Of a stretch of 64,000 nucleotides of DNA, positions 1 through 8,400 are shown in pieces. Position numbers and translations under genes: made by a program. The stretch is from Azospirillum brasilense (GTDB lineage: Bacteria > Pseudomonadota > Alphaproteobacteria > Azospirillales > Azospirillaceae): contig NZ_CP032345.1 in the NCBI RefSeq assembly GCF_005222205.1, positions 685,001 to 749,000 of the forward strand, given 5' to 3'. Each line of letters opens with the position of its first letter. The first letter of the stretch is position 1. The notes beneath the pieces are model-generated. The model was not told where the DNA came from and did not search any database. It saw only the letters and a list, made by a program, of their open reading frames with translations.

Positions 1-1
1 C

Positions 2-277
2 TTCGTCGTGCTGCCGGGTGGCCTCGGCACGCTGGACGAGGCGTTCGAGACATTGACCTGGAAACAGTTGGGCCTGCACGACAAGCCGGTGGTGATCGCG
101 GATGTGGACGGTTACTGGCGCCCCCTGCTCGGCCTGATCGACCATACGGTGGCGCAGGGTTTCACCCAGCCGGCGCACCGCGCGCTGTACACCGTCGTCG
201 ATGACGTGGACGACGTGTTTGCCGCGCTGGCCTATGAACCGGAGCCCACGTTGAAGATTCCCACACAAAAGCTCTGA
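2..277 (+). CDS. LOG family protein, C-terminal part (5' end outside window)
   Basis: The gene enters from the left edge; the reading frame is open from base 2 and ends in TGA. The visible 91 residues begin FVVLPGGLGTLDE, the PGGxGTxxE signature of the LOG/TIGR00730 family, followed by the usual WKQLGLHDKPV segment. Characterised members hydrolyse nucleotide 5'-monophosphates to base and ribose phosphate (cytokinin-activating in plants and some bacteria); the bacterial substrate is often unknown. The N-terminal half, with the other active-site residues, lies outside the window, so the function is assigned to family level only. Confidence 0.85.
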   Translation, partial: FVVLPGGLGTLDEAFETLTWKQLGLHDKPVVIADVDGYWRPLLGLIDHTVAQGFTQPAHRALYTVVDDVDDVFAALAYEPEPTLKIPTQKL

Positions 278-365
278 AAAGGCCAAGTGGTAGGACCAGA
301 TCGCGCAAATTGCGCCGTTTTCAGCGCGATATCGTCTGTTTTGATGCCCCGCGGTCCTTTCTTTC

Positions 366-400
366 GGCGGTGCCCCGGTGCTATATAACCGCCATCCGTT
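366..400 (+). promoter_or_regulatory. Candidate promoter of icd
   Basis: The 240-base gap before icd holds a TATATAAC stretch at about 381-388, the only good -10-like element in this GC-rich gap. No clear -35 box is seen at the right distance. It would give a leader of about 125 bases. This is a weak inference. Confidence 0.25.
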
Positions 401-517
401 TCCGTCCGGGGAACCGGGGCCCGTCTTCGGATGGACGCCCCGGCCCGTGCCCTCGCACAGCGCGCCCGGCGTCCAAGCATAAGACAACCCCTACCCGTTC
501 GGGGAGAACTCGCACCC

Positions 518-1741
518 ATGACGAAGATCAAGGTAGCCAATCCGGTCGTCGAACTCGACGGCGACGAGATGACGCGCATCATCTGGCAGTTCATCAAGGA
601 CAAGCTGATCCTGCCGTACCTCGACATCGAGCTGAAGTACTACGATCTCGGCATCGAGAACCGCGACAAGACCGACGACCGGGTGACGGTCGAATCGGCC
701 AACGCGATCAAGCAGTACGGCGTCGGCGTCAAGTGCGCGACCATCACCCCGGACGAGGCGCGGGTGACCGAGTTCAGCCTCAAGAAGATGTGGAAGTCGC
801 CGAACGGCACGATCCGCAACATCCTGGGCGGCACCGTCTTCCGCGAGCCGATCGTCTGCTCCAACGTTCCGCGCTACGTTCCGGGCTGGACCAAGCCGAT
901 CATCATCGGCCGTCACGCCTTCGGCGACCAGTACAAGGCCACCGACTTCGTCGTTCCCGGCAAGGGCAAGCTGACGATCAAGTGGGTGCCGGAAGGCGGC
1001 GGCGAGCCGATCGAGCACGAGGTCTATGATTTCCCCGGCGGCGGCGTCGCCATGGGCATGTACAACCTGGACGAGTCGATCGAGGGCTTCGCCCACTCCA
1101 GCTTCATGTACGGCCTGGAGCGCGGCTACCCGGTCTACCTGTCCACCAAGAACACGATCCTCAAGGCCTATGACGGGCGCTTCAAGGACATCTTCCAGAA
1201 GGTGTTCGACGAGCATTACGCCGCCCAGTTCAAGGCCAAGGGCCTCGTCTACGAGCACCGCCTGATCGACGACATGGTCGCCTCGGCCCTGAAGTGGGAA
1301 GGCGGCTTCGTGTGGGCCTGCAAGAACTACGACGGCGACGTGGAGTCGGACGTCGTGGCGCAGGGCTTCGGCTCGCTGGGCCTGATGACCTCGGTGCTGA
1401 TCACGCCGGACGGCAAGACCGTCGAGGCGGAGGCCGCCCACGGCACGGTGACCCGCCACTACCGCGAGCACCAGAAGGGCAAGGAGACCTCCACCAACCC
1501 GATCGCCTCGATCTACGCCTGGACGCAGGGTCTGGCCTACCGCGGCAAGTTCGACAACACGCCGGACGTCGTGAAGTTCGCCGAGACGCTGGAGCGCGTC
1601 TGCGTCGAGACCGTCGAGTCGGGCTTCATGACCAAGGATCTCGCGATCCTCATCGGTCCGGAGCAGCCCTGGCTGACCACCAAGCAGTTCCTCGACAAGC
1701 TGGACGAGAACCTGCAGAAGAAGATGGCCGCCTGGGCGTAA
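518..1741 (+). CDS. icd: NADP-dependent isocitrate dehydrogenase, dimeric eukaryote-like type
   Basis: 407 residues. It oxidatively decarboxylates isocitrate to 2-oxoglutarate in the TCA cycle. The start [20 protein letters not shown] is the family's usual N terminus. The ATG at 518 follows GGGGAG at 501-506, so an in-frame ATG at 431 is not favoured. The substrate-loop region (TITPDEARV), the metal-binding [11 protein letters not shown] region and the NADP-binding [13 protein letters not shown] segment are all present and the length is normal. A strong terminator follows, so the gene looks monocistronic. A second isocitrate dehydrogenase of a different subfamily lies at 5088-6533. Confidence 0.96.
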   Translation: MTKIKVANPVVELDGDEMTRIIWQFIKDKLILPYLDIELKYYDLGIENRDKTDDRVTVESANAIKQYGVGVKCATITPDEARVTEFSLKKMWKSPNGTIRNILGGTVFREPIVCSNVPRYVPGWTKPIIIGRHAFGDQYKATDFVVPGKGKLTIKWVPEGGGEPIEHEVYDFPGGGVAMGMYNLDESIEGFAHSSFMYGLERGYPVYLSTKNTILKAYDGRFKDIFQKVFDEHYAAQFKAKGLVYEHRLIDDMVASALKWEGGFVWACKNYDGDVESDVVAQGFGSLGLMTSVLITPDGKTVEAEAAHGTVTRHYREHQKGKETSTNPIASIYAWTQGLAYRGKFDNTPDVVKFAETLERVCVETVESGFMTKDLAILIGPEQPWLTTKQFLDKLDENLQKKMAAWA

Positions 1742-1810
1742 CGCGACGTCCGCGTCAGGTGCGACGACGCGTCCCGGTCAAACGGGACGCCCGGTCGATG
1801 TAAGGTTGCG

Positions 1811-1838
1811 GCGGGGAGTTTCGGCTCCCCGCTTTTTT
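1811..1838 (+). terminator. Rho-independent terminator of icd
   Basis: Perfect 8-bp stem GCGGGGAG / CTCCCCGC with a TTTCGG loop, followed directly by six T. It lies 70 bases after the icd stop codon. Confidence 0.9.
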
Positions 1839-1898
1839 CTTGCCCGCGCGGCCTGGACGGCGACGCGGACCTGACGAACCGGAATTCGAGACTTTCCC

Positions 1899-2279
1899 AT
1901 GGCCAAGGACATCTTCCGCATCGCCGTGATCGGCGCCGGCGAAACCGGAACGCCCCTGCTGACGCAGCTTCTGGACGCACCCTTCGTCGAGATCCTCGGC
2001 GTTGCCGACCTCGACGCCGAGGCGCCCGGCATGCGGCTCGCCCGCGCGCGCGGCGTCGCCACCACCACCGATTTCATGGACCTCGCCCGGCTCGGCGCGG
2101 CGGTGGATGTGCTGATCGACGTGACCGGGGTGCCGAAGGTGCGCGAGGCGCTGCGCCAGCACATGCAGGACAGCGGCAACACCCACACGCTGATCGTCCA
2201 CGAGATGCTGGTGCAGCTGATGCTGTCGCTGCTGAGCGGCCGTCTCGTGCAGGTGAAGCACGAGGTCGAGGAGTACTGA
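1899..2279 (+). CDS. Small Rossmann-fold protein of unknown function
   Basis: 126 residues. It starts with a nucleotide-binding strand-turn-helix (IAVIGAGETGTPLL, residues 8-21), followed by VADLDAEAPG, the acidic end of the second strand expected for NAD(P) binding. The rest resembles the N-terminal half of homoserine dehydrogenase or acylating acetaldehyde dehydrogenase (VDVLIDVTGVPKVREAL), but no catalytic domain follows. It may be a sensor or accessory protein rather than an enzyme. No good ribosome binding site is seen before the ATG. Function is not assigned. Confidence 0.7.
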   Translation: MAKDIFRIAVIGAGETGTPLLTQLLDAPFVEILGVADLDAEAPGMRLARARGVATTTDFMDLARLGAAVDVLIDVTGVPKVREALRQHMQDSGNTHTLIVHEMLVQLMLSLLSGRLVQVKHEVEEY

Positions 2280-2367
2280 CCCCCACCGGTGTTCCGCCCC
2301 CTTTCCTGCGAGCCGCCGCGCCACCACATCCACGCGGCGACCAGGGAACAGGGAATTGGAACAGGAC

Positions 2368-2976
2368 ATGGACACGAAGGACCCGGCTCGGGCGTCCGCG
2401 CTGCTCAAACGGCTGCACGGACGCATGACCGGCGACAAGCCATCGCTGGGCGAGGTGCTGGGCCATCTCGGCGACCGCGCGCCGGGCTTTCTGCTGCTGG
2501 CGCTGGCGATCCCGGCCGTGGTTCCGACGCCGGGGCTGCCGGCGGGGATGATCTTCGGCACGGTGCTGGCGCTGGTGGCGATCCAGATGATCGTCGGCCG
2601 CGACCGGCTGGAGGTGCCGGGCTGGATCGGGCGGCGTCGCGTCGCCCGCAGCACGCTTGAAAAGATCGTTGAGAAGGGAACGCCGCTGGTGGAGCGGTTG
2701 GAGGCCCGGCTGCGGACGCGCTGGCCATCCCTGACTCACCGGGGCGTGCTGCGGCCGCTGGGCCTTTTCGTGCTGATGATGGGAATCCTGATCGCCCTGC
2801 CCATCCCGTTCGGCAACACCCTGCCCGGCTTGGCGGTGCTGGTCATCGCGCTGGGGCTGATCGTGAAGGACGGTCTGGCGGTCGCCGCCGGCCTCGGTCT
2901 CGGCGTGGCGGCGGCGGGTGTCTCGGCGATGCTGATCGCCGGAAGCTGGTGGGCGATCACCGCGGCGCCCATTTGA
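2368..2976 (+). CDS. ExoD family membrane protein
   Basis: 202 residues from the ATG at 2368; an in-frame TTG at 2356 would add four residues. The N-terminal part (SLGEVLGHLGDRAPGFLLLALAIPAVVPTPGLPAG) is typical of the ExoD family (exopolysaccharide synthesis, first described in Sinorhizobium). There are about four membrane segments, two near residues 40-80 and two at the C terminus. The molecular role of ExoD is not known; mutants are altered in exopolysaccharide and alkaline tolerance. Purine-rich AGGGAA lies 12-17 bases upstream. Confidence 0.8.
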   Translation: MDTKDPARASALLKRLHGRMTGDKPSLGEVLGHLGDRAPGFLLLALAIPAVVPTPGLPAGMIFGTVLALVAIQMIVGRDRLEVPGWIGRRRVARSTLEKIVEKGTPLVERLEARLRTRWPSLTHRGVLRPLGLFVLMMGILIALPIPFGNTLPGLAVLVIALGLIVKDGLAVAAGLGLGVAAAGVSAMLIAGSWWAITAAPI

Positions 2977-3059
2977 TCGGCGCCGATCCGGAAGCGGTCG
3001 TTCCGGAGGCCGTGTCGGGCGGGCGCCCGCGTGAAGAGCGCCCGAAATCCGGAAACCCG

Positions 3060-3092
3060 GCGGAGAAATCCAGCGGAGAAATCCAGCGGAGT
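3060..3092. repeat. Short tandem repeat downstream of gcrA
   Basis: CGGAGAAATCCAG occurs twice, back to back, just past the gcrA stop codon, and a third copy is decayed. It lies between the convergent ExoD-like gene and gcrA. No role is apparent. Confidence 0.5.
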
Positions 3093-3476
3093 CTAGGCGG
3101 CGCCGACGTTGCGGTCGCCGGTGTTGCGATCCTCGTCGCGCTTCTTGCCGGAGGACGCCGGCTGGTAGGCCACCGCCGCGTGCTCGGCGCAGTAAGGCAG
3201 GCCGGGCAGCGAGGGCTTGCCGCAGAAATGGAAATCCTGGTGCTTCGGGTCGCCAACCGGCCACTTGCACATGCGCTCGGTCAAAGCGAGGATCGTCGCA
3301 CCGCGGGTCGGCTTTTTCTTGATCGGCGACGGGCGTCCCGACAAGCCGAGACGGTGCGCCTTCCCGATCACCGCGTTGCGGGTGATGTCGCCCAGGATGT
3401 CCGCGATTTCACTCGCGCTCAGCCCCTGGGCCCAGAGGTCCTTAAGCTGCTGAACCCGTTCGTCCGTCCAACTCAT
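3093..3476 (-). CDS. gcrA: GcrA family cell-cycle regulator
   Basis: 127 residues. The N-terminal helix-turn-helix MSWTDERVQQLKDLW...GLSASEIA followed by TRNAVIGKAHRLGLSGR is the GcrA signature. The C-terminal half has the conserved CKWPVGDP...FCGKPSLPGLPYCAEH region. In Caulobacter, GcrA binds the housekeeping sigma factor and activates promoters methylated at GANTC by CcrM, including ctrA. The family is confined to alphaproteobacteria, which supports the taxonomic call. A GGGAG lies seven bases before the ATG. Three other CtrA-pathway genes (cckA, sciP, rcdA) lie in this window. Confidence 0.95.
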   Translation of the reverse strand: MSWTDERVQQLKDLWAQGLSASEIADILGDITRNAVIGKAHRLGLSGRPSPIKKKPTRGATILALTERMCKWPVGDPKHQDFHFCGKPSLPGLPYCAEHAAVAYQPASSGKKRDEDRNTGDRNVGAA

Positions 3477-3508
3477 CCCCTGTCTCCCGTGGTCCGGTAA
3501 CCGGTGAC

Positions 3509-3526
3509 TTGGTTAACCAATATACC
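3509..3526 (-). promoter_or_regulatory. Palindrome and candidate -10 upstream of gcrA
   Basis: TTGGTTAACCAA is a perfect 12-bp palindrome at 3509-3520, 33 bases upstream of the gcrA start. Reading toward gcrA it overlaps the end of TATATT, a plausible -10 box. A repressor bound here would block that promoter. It contains one CtrA-like half site (TTAACC). The binding protein is unknown. Confidence 0.4.
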
Positions 3527-3651
3527 TTCCGACCAGACGGCCGTTTTCCATAAGGCGCAATATTTTGTGCCCAACGCCGGCCAACCTACCAGATGGCCGG
3601 ATAGAGGGATAGGGGGCTCGAACAACATTCCTGTGCATAAGTCTGTGGGTG

Positions 3652-4443
3652 TTATGAGTTCAACGCGCCGTACACCTCCTCGGCTATGGCCGAAAGGGTC
3701 ACTCGGTCGAGGTCACCCGTCACCGCCCAGGCCAAACCGTTGTCCCGCCAATAGAAAGCCTGGACGTTGCCGTCCCGGGCAAAGCGGAAGGAGGTGTCCG
3801 GCGCATCCGAGGACGGCCGGATGTAGAGGGTGATGCGGCGACCGGCCGCATCCTGGTACATGAGTTGGGCCGCCGGCCCCCGCGCGTCGGACAGCAGCCG
3901 ACCGCCCACCAGATCGTAGCCCTTGTCGGCAAGCCGCGGCGCCCGCAGGGGCTTGCCCAGGCGCTTGGACAGCCAGCCCACGAGATGCGCCTCCTGGTCG
4001 GCCCCGACCTCCACGGGATGGCGGACCTCCACCGCGAAGACCCGGTGCGCGGCCACCGCGTCGGCGACGAAGGCCGCCCCGCCGCCGCCCGCGCCGCCCG
4101 ACCAGCCGCGCAACCACCAGCCCCCCGCCCCGCCGGCGACGAAGACCAGCAGGACCGCCGCCGCGGCCAGCGCCGGAAGCCATCGGCGCGGGCGCGCCGC
4201 CGGTCGATCAACCGGCCGGGCGTAGGGCGGCACCAGGGCCGCCGGCAACGGACGATCGATCAGCGGGCCAAAGGTTCCCTGGAGCATCGCCCTCTGGGCG
4301 CGGTAGCGGTCGAAGCGGCGGGCCAGATCGGGATTGCCCGCCAGATGGCGCTCGACCTCGCCGCGCCGTTCCTCCGGCAATTCGCCGTCCATCCAGGCGT
4401 GCAGGTCGGCCTCGGTCACCGGGGCGTCCGGTTCGGTGTCCAT
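3652..4443 (-). CDS. Anti-sigma factor, membrane-anchored
   Basis: 263 residues. The N-terminal region (residues 10-55, TEADLHAWMDGELPEERR followed by VERHLAGNPDLARRFDRYRAQ) has the helical pattern of anti-sigma domains but lacks the Cys pair of zinc-binding types. A single membrane segment near residues 90-112 is followed by a periplasmic domain of about 150 residues. The ATG overlaps the stop codon of the sigma gene by one base (TGATG), so the two are translationally coupled, as is usual for ECF sigma/anti-sigma pairs. The signal that releases the sigma factor is not evident. Confidence 0.85.
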   Translation of the reverse strand: MDTEPDAPVTEADLHAWMDGELPEERRGEVERHLAGNPDLARRFDRYRAQRAMLQGTFGPLIDRPLPAALVPPYARPVDRPAARPRRWLPALAAAAVLLVFVAGGAGGWWLRGWSGGAGGGGAAFVADAVAAHRVFAVEVRHPVEVGADQEAHLVGWLSKRLGKPLRAPRLADKGYDLVGGRLLSDARGPAAQLMYQDAAGRRITLYIRPSSDAPDTSFRFARDGNVQAFYWRDNGLAWAVTGDLDRVTLSAIAEEVYGALNS

Positions 4444-5009
4444 CACTTGATCCTCCTCACCGCCTGCTCCGTCCCGCCGTCCAGCAGGAGGCGCAGCCGT
4501 TCCCGGGCGCGGGCCAGCCGCGACATGACGGTTCCCACCGGAACCCCCAGCACATCCGCCGCCTCGCGGTAGGACAGCCCCTCCAGCCCGGTCAGGAGCA
4601 GCACGGCCCGGTGCTCCTCCGACAGCTGGTTGAAGGCGCGCACGAAGTCCCGCACCTCCGCCCGGTCGGCGGGGGCGGCGCTGAGCGCCAGATCGTTCGC
4701 CAGATCCTCCACCGGCACCTCCGGCCCGCGGCGGCGGCGCCAGCGCAGGCCGGAGACATGCAGGTTGTGCAGGATCGACAGCAACCAGCCGCCGAGCCGG
4801 GTGACGTCCCGCAGCGTGTGCCGGTTGGCCAAGGCCTTCTCGATGCAGTCCTGCACGAGGTCGTCGGCGTCGGGCAGGTTGCCGGCCAACGCTGCGGCGT
4901 AGCGGCGCAGCCGCGGCACCTGGGCGGCAATGGCCCGCTCGTCCACCGGAGAACCGGCCGTCGGGCCGTTCGCTGGCGGGGGATCGGGAGGCGGCTTTGG
5001 CAGAGGCAT
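4443..5009 (-). CDS. ECF-type RNA polymerase sigma factor
   Basis: 188 residues. Region 2 is at about 30-95 (DADDLVQDCIEKALAN, then the basic -10 recognition helix GGWLLSILHNLHVSGLRWRRRR). Region 4 is at about 125-178 (LSEEHRAVLLLTGLEGLSYREAAD, then VPVGTVMSRLARARERL). A proline-rich N-terminal tail of about 25 residues is extra. There is no region 1.1 or 3, as expected for group 4 sigma factors. It is coupled to its anti-sigma gene downstream. GGGGAG lies about ten bases before the start. Target promoters cannot be assigned here. Confidence 0.93.
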   Translation of the reverse strand: MPLPKPPPDPPPANGPTAGSPVDERAIAAQVPRLRRYAAALAGNLPDADDLVQDCIEKALANRHTLRDVTRLGGWLLSILHNLHVSGLRWRRRRGPEVPVEDLANDLALSAAPADRAEVRDFVRAFNQLSEEHRAVLLLTGLEGLSYREAADVLGVPVGTVMSRLARARERLRLLLDGGTEQAVRRIK

Positions 5010-5087
5010 GCGGCGGCGCTCCCCGTGGAAGGATGTCCTGCCCGTCTGGACGTCCGGCGGAGACGGATTATTCCGCCGCTTCGCGCC

Positions 5088-6533
5088 TTACGCGGCCGAA
5101 AAACCGGACTTGCCGTCGAAGTTGCACAGGTTTTCGGTCTGGGTGAAGTCGAGCCCGGCGCGCGCGAGCCCCGACAGCAGCTCGACGATGTCGGGGTGGC
5201 CGACCGCCACGCCCTCCGGCGCCAGGAAGCGGCAGCGCCAATGATCGGTGCAGAAAACGCCGATGTTGCCCTCCGGCCAGACCTTCTGCGAGCGGTTGGA
5301 GATGCTGGACAGGCGCAGCGCCGGGGTGGCCACCGGCAGGACCAGGCCGGCCAGCTCGTCCGGGTTGCCGCCCGGCCAATGCAGGAACACGTCCACCCCG
5401 ACCAGCTCCTTCACCGCCTTGCGGCGGGGGGACAGCCGAACCCCGGATTCATAGGCGGGCCGCGCGGTGACGGCGTAGCCGACGGTGGGCAGGGTCACCG
5501 GCATCTGGCCCAGCCGCTCCACCACCGCGTTCGCGAAGGCGTGGGTGCCGACGCGCTGGCGGCTGACCCCGCGGTTGAAGATGTCGACGGTGTGGACGCC
5601 GTCCTCGATGGTCTTGAGCCAGGCGTTGTGGATGCGCGCCGCGACGTCGCCCTGCCCGATGTGGACCAGCATCATCACCGCGGCCATCAGCAGGCCCGAC
5701 GGGTTGGCGATGCCCTGCCCCGCGATCATCGGCGCCGAGCCGTGGATCGCCTCGAACATGGCGCAGGCGTCGCCGATGTTGGCGGAGCCGGCCAGCCCGA
5801 CCGAGCCGGTGATCTGGGCGGCGATATCCGACACGATGTCGCCGTAGAGGTTCAGCGTCACGATCACGTCGAAGCGCTCCGGCTGGTCGGCCAGACGGGC
5901 GGCGCCGATGTCGACGATCAGGTGATCGGCCTTGATCTCCGGGTATTCGGCGGCGATCTCGTTGAAGATCTTCAGGAACAGCCCGTCCGTCATCTTCATG
6001 ACGTTGTCCTTGACGAAGGCCGTCACCTTGCGCCGGTGGTTGGCGCGGGCGTAGTCGAAGGCGTAGCGCACGATGCGCTCCGACCCCGGCCGGGAGATCA
6101 GCTTGACCGACTGGATCACGTCGTCGGTCTGGCGGTGCTCGATCCCGGCGTAGAGGTCCTCCTCGTTCTCGCGGATGATCACCACGTCCATGCGCGGGTG
6201 CCGCGTGCGGACGTAGGGATGGTGCGACACGCAGGGCCGCACGTTGGCGAACAGCCCCAGCGTGGTGCGCGCGGTGACGTTCAGCGACTTGTTGCCGTAT
6301 CCCTGGGGCGTGGTGATCGGCCCCTTGAGGAAGACGCGGGTGCGGCGGATCGACCCCCAGCCGGCAGCGTCCAGACCGCCCAGATGGCCGCGGCGGTAGA
6401 CCTGCTCCCCCGCCGGCACCTCCTCCACCTTCAGGCGGGCGCCGGCGGCCTCCATCACGTGAAGCACCGCGTCGGTGATTTCCGGACCGATGCCGTCGCC
6501 GCGGGCGACCGTGATGGGGGTGGTTTCGCGCAT
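5088..6533 (-). CDS. Isocitrate dehydrogenase, Thermus-like type with C-terminal extension
   Basis: 481 residues. The isopropylmalate/isocitrate dehydrogenase core (GDGIGPEI; VFLKGPITTPQGYGNKS; VIIRENEEDLYAGIEH; VKDNVMKMTDGLF) is followed by about 130 extra residues with GVDVF, ISNRSQKVWPEG and DHWRCRFL. This extension is the clasp-like domain seen in Thermus thermophilus isocitrate dehydrogenase. The phosphate-binding S in the loop GNKSLNV is that of isocitrate rather than isopropylmalate enzymes. The ATG at 6533 follows AGGAG with seven bases of spacing. It is the second isocitrate dehydrogenase in this window, from a separate subfamily; cofactor preference cannot be read with confidence. 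Confidence 0.9.
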   Translation of the reverse strand: MRETTPITVARGDGIGPEITDAVLHVMEAAGARLKVEEVPAGEQVYRRGHLGGLDAAGWGSIRRTRVFLKGPITTPQGYGNKSLNVTARTTLGLFANVRPCVSHHPYVRTRHPRMDVVIIRENEEDLYAGIEHRQTDDVIQSVKLISRPGSERIVRYAFDYARANHRRKVTAFVKDNVMKMTDGLFLKIFNEIAAEYPEIKADHLIVDIGAARLADQPERFDVIVTLNLYGDIVSDIAAQITGSVGLAGSANIGDACAMFEAIHGSAPMIAGQGIANPSGLLMAAVMMLVHIGQGDVAARIHNAWLKTIEDGVHTVDIFNRGVSRQRVGTHAFANAVVERLGQMPVTLPTVGYAVTARPAYESGVRLSPRRKAVKELVGVDVFLHWPGGNPDELAGLVLPVATPALRLSSISNRSQKVWPEGNIGVFCTDHWRCRFLAPEGVAVGHPDIVELLSGLARAGLDFTQTENLCNFDGKSGFSAA

Positions 6534-6783
6534 CCATTCACTCCTGGGGAAACCCTCGAAGGAACGAAGCCGGAGGGACCGGAGCGACCCTAGACGAAAG
6601 CAGGCCCGCAGTTCAATGGGCGGCGCTTTTTTCCACCTGCAAAGCCGGGACCATTGATGCGGCGACTTGACGCTGAGCTGCAATGCTTGCGTTTTCCCCA
6701 TGGCGGCAATGGCAAAACGGTGGGGGCGTCCGCCGGGTTGGGCTTCTATCTTCCCGCACCCTTCGACCTTGCGACCCGCCCCG

Positions 6784-7263
6784 ATGCTGCAATCGCTCCC
6801 CCGCGCCCCGTCCAACTCGCTTCTCGAACAGGGCTTGATCCGTGCCCTGAAGTCCTTCAACGGGCTGCTGCACGTGGTCCTGGCGATCGCCCTGGTCGCG
6901 GCAAGCGCCATGGTGGTCTGGGAGTTCTTCGTGGAGGCCTGGGCGGCCTTCCAGAAGGACCAGCTGGCGCACGGCTTCCTGCACGCGCTCGGCGTGCTGT
7001 TCATCGTCTGGACATTGTCCGCGCTGATCTCCGCGGAGGTCGACTATGTGCGGACCAACCGCTTCCACCTGCGGGTCTTCCTGGAGGTGGCGATGATCAC
7101 GTTGCTGCGGCAGCTGATCGTGCGCCCGGTCCAGGCGGTGGCGGGCGACGTGCAGACCGGCGACTGGTCCAGCCTGTGGCAGTATGGCCTTCTGCTCGCC
7201 GGCCTGATCACCGTCGCCATCGCCCATCGCCTGATCGGCGACGAGGACGCGCTGAAGGGTTGA
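6784..7263 (+). CDS. psiE: PsiE family (phosphate-starvation-inducible) membrane protein
   Basis: 159 residues with four predicted membrane segments (about 25-48, 60-80, 95-115 and 130-150). The central WTLSALISAEVDYVRTNRFHLRVFLEVAMITLLRQLIV region, with an acidic membrane-embedded stretch and RFHLR, is typical of PsiE. In E. coli psiE is induced by phosphate starvation; its activity is not known. The ATG at 6784 removes a poorly conserved upstream extension that is open in the same frame from 6667. It is convergent with the monooxygenase gene 16 bases away. Confidence 0.8.
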   Translation: MLQSLPRAPSNSLLEQGLIRALKSFNGLLHVVLAIALVAASAMVVWEFFVEAWAAFQKDQLAHGFLHALGVLFIVWTLSALISAEVDYVRTNRFHLRVFLEVAMITLLRQLIVRPVQAVAGDVQTGDWSSLWQYGLLLAGLITVAIAHRLIGDEDALKG

Positions 7264-7279
7264 CCGCAAGCGCGACGGC

Positions 7280-7600
7280 TTAGCCCTCGCGCCCCACGGT
7301 CTGGATCACCTCGAAGCCTTCGAACTGCGGCGGGCCGAGATAGAGCGGCTTGCGGTCCCCCGCCCCGCGATGGGCGGCGCGGAACTCCTCCGACCGGGTC
7401 CAGGCCTGGAAATGCGCCTCCGACTCCCAGACGGTGTGGGAGGAGTAGAGGCGGTGGTCCTCGTAGCGCGGGCCGCGCAGCATGTGGAATTCCACGAAGC
7501 CGGGGACCTTGTTCAGATGGACCTCGCGGTTCAGCCAGACCTCCTCAAAGTCCCGCTCCGAGTCCGGACGCACGCGGAAACGGTTCATGGCGATGTACAT
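7280..7600 (-). CDS. Antibiotic biosynthesis monooxygenase (ABM) domain protein
   Basis: 106 residues, a single ferredoxin-like ABM domain: MNRFRVRPDSERDFEEVW, then VPGFVEFHMLRG, then YSSHTVWESEAHFQAWTRSEEFRAAH. This is the pattern of the HmoA/IsdG branch, whose members include heme-degrading enzymes. The substrate is not certain, because many ABM proteins have other or no known activity. GGGAGG lies eight bases before the ATG. It stands alone, with no heme-uptake gene nearby. Confidence 0.8.
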   Translation of the reverse strand: MYIAMNRFRVRPDSERDFEEVWLNREVHLNKVPGFVEFHMLRGPRYEDHRLYSSHTVWESEAHFQAWTRSEEFRAAHRGAGDRKPLYLGPPQFEGFEVIQTVGREG

Positions 7601-7695
7601 GGCGGAGCCTCCCGATGCCGTCCCAAGAAAGCTGAATCGTCAAGCTGACCCTCAAGGTGACGGCGGAGGCCCGCCCCGTCAACCGCCCCCGGCCG

Positions 7696-8400
7696 TCAGA
7701 TCTCGCCCTTGGCGAGCGCGCTGTGCAGGCGTCCGATGGTGTCTGCCAGGTTGACGCCCAGATCCTTCGCCACCTTGTCCCAAGGCATGGCGGTCCAAGC
7801 GCCCTGATCCGCGCACTTCTTGCAGGCGCTCCGGGTTCCCGACCCGATGTTCACTTCCTTGGGTGAGCGGACGGCCACATATTCCTTGTATGCCTCTTCC
7901 GCAGGCTCCGCCTTCGACAGCTTGCCTTTCAGGATCTTGTCGTACAGCTCGACATTCTCGAGCGACATCTCCTGCTTCGCGACCTTGTGCAGCAGTTTGA
8001 ACCAGTAGGGCGATTTGAAATAGCCTTCGATGGTCTTTGGCAGGCCGTCGAACCGTTCCAAATCCGTCACGACGCTGCCGGCGATCTTGTTCAGCGACGC
8101 CACCATGTCGGCGCAGGCTTCGGCGTAGACCGCGTCGCCGTCCTGCTTGGCCGCCTTGCCCGCCGCGTCGAGCGTGGGGATGTAGCCGCTTGCCGCGGAT
8201 TGGAAGGCGCGGGCGTGCTTCTGCGCATCCTGCACGGTCGTGGCGGCGTCGTAGCTCTTCAGCGCGCCCTCCAGGCCGGTCGAGCTGATCTTGCTGAACA
8301 GCTTGCCGAAACGGCTCTTGGGGTCGGGCTTCTTCTTGCCCGTCGTCTTCTCGAAGCGGTCCTTCGCCTTCTTCCAGGACGCCAGATAGGATTTCGCCAC
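7696..8400 (-). CDS. Unrecognised protein with an RGS-like C-terminal half
   Basis: 234 residues from the GTG at 8400, placed six bases after GGAGGG; an in-frame TTG at 8406 is too close to that site. The N-terminal 110 residues are Lys/Ala-rich and helical. From about residue 120 the order of motifs recalls eukaryotic RGS (regulator of G-protein signalling) domains: YWFKLLHKVAKQEMSLENVELYDKI, then AEEAYKEYVAV, then SPKEVNIGSGTR, matching the RGS pattern SxENIxFW - A-IYxxF - PxEVNIDxxTR. No signal peptide or membrane segment. Neighbours are a monooxygenase gene and a chemoreceptor. The function is unknown and the RGS link is my reading of the pattern. Confidence 0.65.
   Translation of the reverse strand: MAKSYLASWKKAKDRFEKTTGKKKPDPKSRFGKLFSKISSTGLEGALKSYDAATTVQDAQKHARAFQSAASGYIPTLDAAGKAAKQDGDAVYAEACADMVASLNKIAGSVVTDLERFDGLPKTIEGYFKSPYWFKLLHKVAKQEMSLENVELYDKILKGKLSKAEPAEEAYKEYVAVRSPKEVNIGSGTRSACKKCADQGAWTAMPWDKVAKDLGVNLADTIGRLHSALAKGEI

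Noticed and set aside
4611..6593. 660-codon open frame on the plus strand
   Set aside because: Antisense to both the sigma factor and the isocitrate dehydrogenase, and spanning their intergenic gap; not a gene.
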